64,000 bases of DNA. Origin: Salinisphaera sp040361255 (lineage in GTDB: Bacteria > Pseudomonadota > Gammaproteobacteria > Nevskiales > Salinisphaeraceae). Location: positions 186,001 to 250,000 of the forward strand of contig NZ_APNG01000001.1 in the NCBI RefSeq assembly GCF_040361255.1, in the 5' to 3' direction. Below are positions 61,933-64,000 of this stretch, piece by piece. The translations under genes were made by a program, and so were the position numbers. The notes beneath the pieces are model-generated. The model was not told the DNA's origin, made no database searches, and was given only the letters and a program-made list of their open reading frames with translations. Numbering within the stretch: the first letter of the stretch is position 1; each line of letters begins with the position of its first letter.

Positions 61933-62811
61933 ATGAACCACGCCAAACACCCCAGCGCCGGCAACCCCCGCGTATCGCTGACCGGCTATGCCACGGCCAG
62001 CGCCTGGGCGCATTTCGGCTTCGAATATGCCGACTGGTTCGACAGCCGGCGCGGACGGGCGTTGTTCTTGCCCATGCACTACGGCTGTCGCGCCCTGCGT
62101 CCGATCGCGCCGGCCGCAGGAGCGTTCAGCGAAAGCCTGTACTGGCGTCATCGCTGGTTTTCGGCCTGGGCCGAAGCCCAGGCGCCGAATCTGGCGATCG
62201 AGATCGGCGCCGGCCTGTCCACACGCGGTATCGCCCACGCACGCAAGCATCCCGACATGCACTGGGTCGACTACGACCTGGCCGATATGGTGGCCGCGCG
62301 TCGCGCTCGTCTGGCCAAGCACGACGTGCCGGGCAACTACACACTCGAGGTGGGCGACCTGCTCGGCCCTGGGCTGGGTGGTGCGCTGCGCACGAGCGCC
62401 GATGCCCGGGTGATCGCGATGACCGAAGGGGTGACCGATTATCTCGATCACGCCGAAAAACGCCGCGCCTGGCGCGCGATCGCCGAACTGCTTGCGCGCC
62501 TGGGCGGCGGACGCTATCTGCTGGAGGTGCATCCGCGCGAGCGCATCGACACATTCGGCATGCCGGGCCGGCTGCTGTTCGATGCGCTACGACGTATCAG
62601 CGGGCGCGATCTGCGCGAACAGCTGTGTGCGAATACAGACGAAGCCATCGCCATGCTCGAAGACTGCGGGTTTACCCGCGTACGCGTGCTACCCGAAGAC
62701 GAGCTGGTGGATGCGGCGCACGCGCCCGCACCCGCGCATCGGGCCTTCGTGCTGATCGAAGCGTGTATCCAACCGGGGCCAGACGTGGCCCGGCGTGAGC
62801 GCGCGCGTTAG
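61933..62811 (+). CDS. class I SAM-dependent methyltransferase (LCM-like)
   Basis: A 292-residue methyltransferase resembling the leucine carboxyl methyltransferase/Tcmp group. AIEIGAGLSTRGIAHA supplies the SAM-binding motif (about residues 85-100), WVDYDLADM the second acidic site, and AMTEGVTDYLDHAEKRR a conserved middle region. These enzymes methylate carboxyl or hydroxyl groups of varied small molecules; the substrate is unknown. The ATG at 61933 is preferred to 61894. It lies 57 bp after priA. Confidence 0.78.
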   Translation: MNHAKHPSAGNPRVSLTGYATASAWAHFGFEYADWFDSRRGRALFLPMHYGCRALRPIAPAAGAFSESLYWRHRWFSAWAEAQAPNLAIEIGAGLSTRGIAHARKHPDMHWVDYDLADMVAARRARLAKHDVPGNYTLEVGDLLGPGLGGALRTSADARVIAMTEGVTDYLDHAEKRRAWRAIAELLARLGGGRYLLEVHPRERIDTFGMPGRLLFDALRRISGRDLREQLCANTDEAIAMLEDCGFTRVRVLPEDELVDAAHAPAPAHRAFVLIEACIQPGPDVARRERAR

Positions 62812-62849
62812 ACTGCGCGGTCATTCTCGCGACCGCTATCGAAAACACC

Positions 62850-64000
62850 GTGAAACGTCTCGTTCAGGACCTGCTTGCCGACGCCGTTGCCCGCGCCTGG
62901 CCCGATATCGACACCCCCGATACGCCCCATGTGGAGCGTACCCGCGACGCCGCCCACGGCGATTTCGCCAGCAATATCGCGATGACGCTCACCAAGACGC
63001 TGCGCCGCAACCCGCGCGAGATCGCCCAGACCATCGTCGACACCCTGGCCGATGACGCGCGCATCGCCCAGGTCGAGATCGCCGGCCCCGGGTTCATCAA
63101 CTTCTTTATTGCCTCGGCGGCGTTTCGGGCGGTCATCGACGACGTACTGGCCGCCGGCGAACACTACGGCCACAGCGAAACCGGCGCCGGCCAGCAGGTA
63201 TTGCTCGAGTTCGTTTCCGCCAACCCCACCGGGCCGCTGCATGTCGGCCATGGTCGCCAGGCGGCGATCGGCGATTGCCTTGCGCGGCTGTACGAGGCCT
63301 CGGGCTGGCAGGTCACGCGCGAGTTCTATTACAACGACGCCGGCAACCAGATCGAAATGCTGGCCCGCTCGGTCGCGGCCCGCTGTGCCGGGCTGAGTCC
63401 GGATGATGCCGACTGGCCCGAGGGCGGTTATCGCGGCGAATACCTGGCAGACCTGGCGGCGGCCTATCTGCGCGGCGATACCGTGGTCGCCGACGACCGC
63501 GAAGTCACCGGCGCCGCCGACCCGCAGGATATGGCCGCGATGCGCGAATTCGCCGTGGCCTATCTGCGCCGCGAGCAGGATCAGGACCTGCGGGCCTTTG
63601 GCGTGGTGTTCGACAACTATGCGCTGGAATCGGCGCTGTATGCCGACGGCCGGGTCGAGGCCACGGTCCAGGCCCTGATCGATGCCGGCCATACCTATGA
63701 AGCCGATGGCGCGCTGTGGCTCAAGACCACCGACTACGGTGACGACAAAGACCGCGTGATGCGCAAAAGCGAGGGCGGCTACACGTATTTCGTGCCCGAT
63801 GTCGCCTATCACCGAGGCAAATGGGAACGCGGCTTTCGGCATGCCATCAATATCCAGGGCGCCGATCACCACGGCACAATCGCACGTGTACGGGCAGGCC
63901 TGCAGGCGCTGAATATCGGCATCCCGCAGGGCTGGCCCTCCTATGTGCTGCATCAGATGGTCGCGGTCATGCGCGGCGGCGAAGAGGTCAAACTCTCCAA
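62850..64000 (+). CDS. argS: arginine--tRNA ligase (partial, 5' end)
   Basis: The first 383 residues of arginyl-tRNA synthetase; the gene runs off the window. The start is GTG at 62850 (KRLVQDLLADAV). The HIGH-type motif is SANPTGPLHVGHGRQ (about residue 125) and the N-terminal tRNA-recognition domain (about 1-110) includes HGDFASNIAMTLTK. The final VMRGGEEVKLS leads into the KMSK-like loop. It charges tRNA-Arg. The gene order priA then methyltransferase then argS resembles the priA-argS neighbourhood seen in other gammaproteobacteria. Confidence 0.96.
   Translation, partial: MKRLVQDLLADAVARAWPDIDTPDTPHVERTRDAAHGDFASNIAMTLTKTLRRNPREIAQTIVDTLADDARIAQVEIAGPGFINFFIASAAFRAVIDDVLAAGEHYGHSETGAGQQVLLEFVSANPTGPLHVGHGRQAAIGDCLARLYEASGWQVTREFYYNDAGNQIEMLARSVAARCAGLSPDDADWPEGGYRGEYLADLAAAYLRGDTVVADDREVTGAADPQDMAAMREFAVAYLRREQDQDLRAFGVVFDNYALESALYADGRVEATVQALIDAGHTYEADGALWLKTTDYGDDKDRVMRKSEGGYTYFVPDVAYHRGKWERGFRHAINIQGADHHGTIARVRAGLQALNIGIPQGWPSYVLHQMVAVMRGGEEVKLS

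Overview
The window is dense, high-GC (roughly 60-65%) bacterial chromosome. Its core genes (PrfC, TtcA, DusB, DjlA, PlsB, MlaA, PriA, LipA, split PntAA/PntAB/PntB, start of ArgS) point to a gammaproteobacterium. A two-enzyme glycine betaine synthesis pair (glycine/sarcosine plus sarcosine/dimethylglycine methyltransferases) suggests a halophile or halotolerant species; a Salinisphaera-like organism is my inference, not a demonstrated assignment. No rRNA, tRNA, phage or complete insertion sequence was recognised.

Layout. 0.04-2.3 kb: WrbA quinone reductase and a nitroreductase, divergent from a LysR regulator. 2.4-4.0 kb: djlA and a CsgI/YccT-like protein. 4.1-10.2 kb: a ligase-associated DNA repair set (PdeM phosphoesterase, Lhr-like helicase, ATP-dependent ligase), split by about 1 kb of short phased repeats and apparently lacking its usual exonuclease. 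10.4-12.1 kb: betaine synthesis. 12.4-16.9 kb: SDR enzyme, AI-2E-type transporter, lipA and a DUF2914-like membrane protein. 17.5-21.7 kb: a coupled CoA-transferase/MoxR/VWA operon. 21.8-24.4 kb: lipid kinase, Yip1 protein, dusB. 24.4-27.6 kb: three genes between two inverted copies of a roughly 280-315 bp MITE-like element. 27.6-30.1 kb: a degenerate AAA+ protein divergent from a DUF3080 lipoprotein. 30.2-35.3 kb: small exported proteins, a PhoP/PhoQ-like two-component system and an SppA-like protease. 35.3-41.2 kb: an envelope lipid cluster (plsB, kinase, mlaA, epimerase-like protein, acyltransferase). 41.4-45.1 kb: ParB without an adjacent ParA, two cytochromes c, acylphosphatase and membrane proteins. 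45.1-48.6 kb: a candidate minus-strand sRNA, prfC and ppx. 48.7-55.6 kb: NlpC/P60 lipoprotein, potassium-channel-like protein, desaturase, ttcA, fructosamine kinase, 5'-3' exonuclease and a periplasmic protein. 55.8-58.7 kb: transhydrogenase. 58.8 kb to the end: NUDIX hydrolase, an AT-rich stretch with two exact DnaA boxes, priA, a methyltransferase and partial argS.

The most interesting unexplained features are: (i) a predicted RNA of about 190 nt opposite and upstream of prfC, whose three hairpins all present C-rich loops and whose promoter region overlaps an 11-bp inverted repeat; (ii) dispersed arrays of 7-bp units repeated every 9-10 bp; (iii) the inverted MITE pair; (iv) a sigma-54-activator-like AAA+ protein without GAFTGA, the Walker B glutamate or a DNA-binding domain; and (v) the DnaA-box segment before priA. 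All calls come from reading the sequence; no database search or folding program was run.
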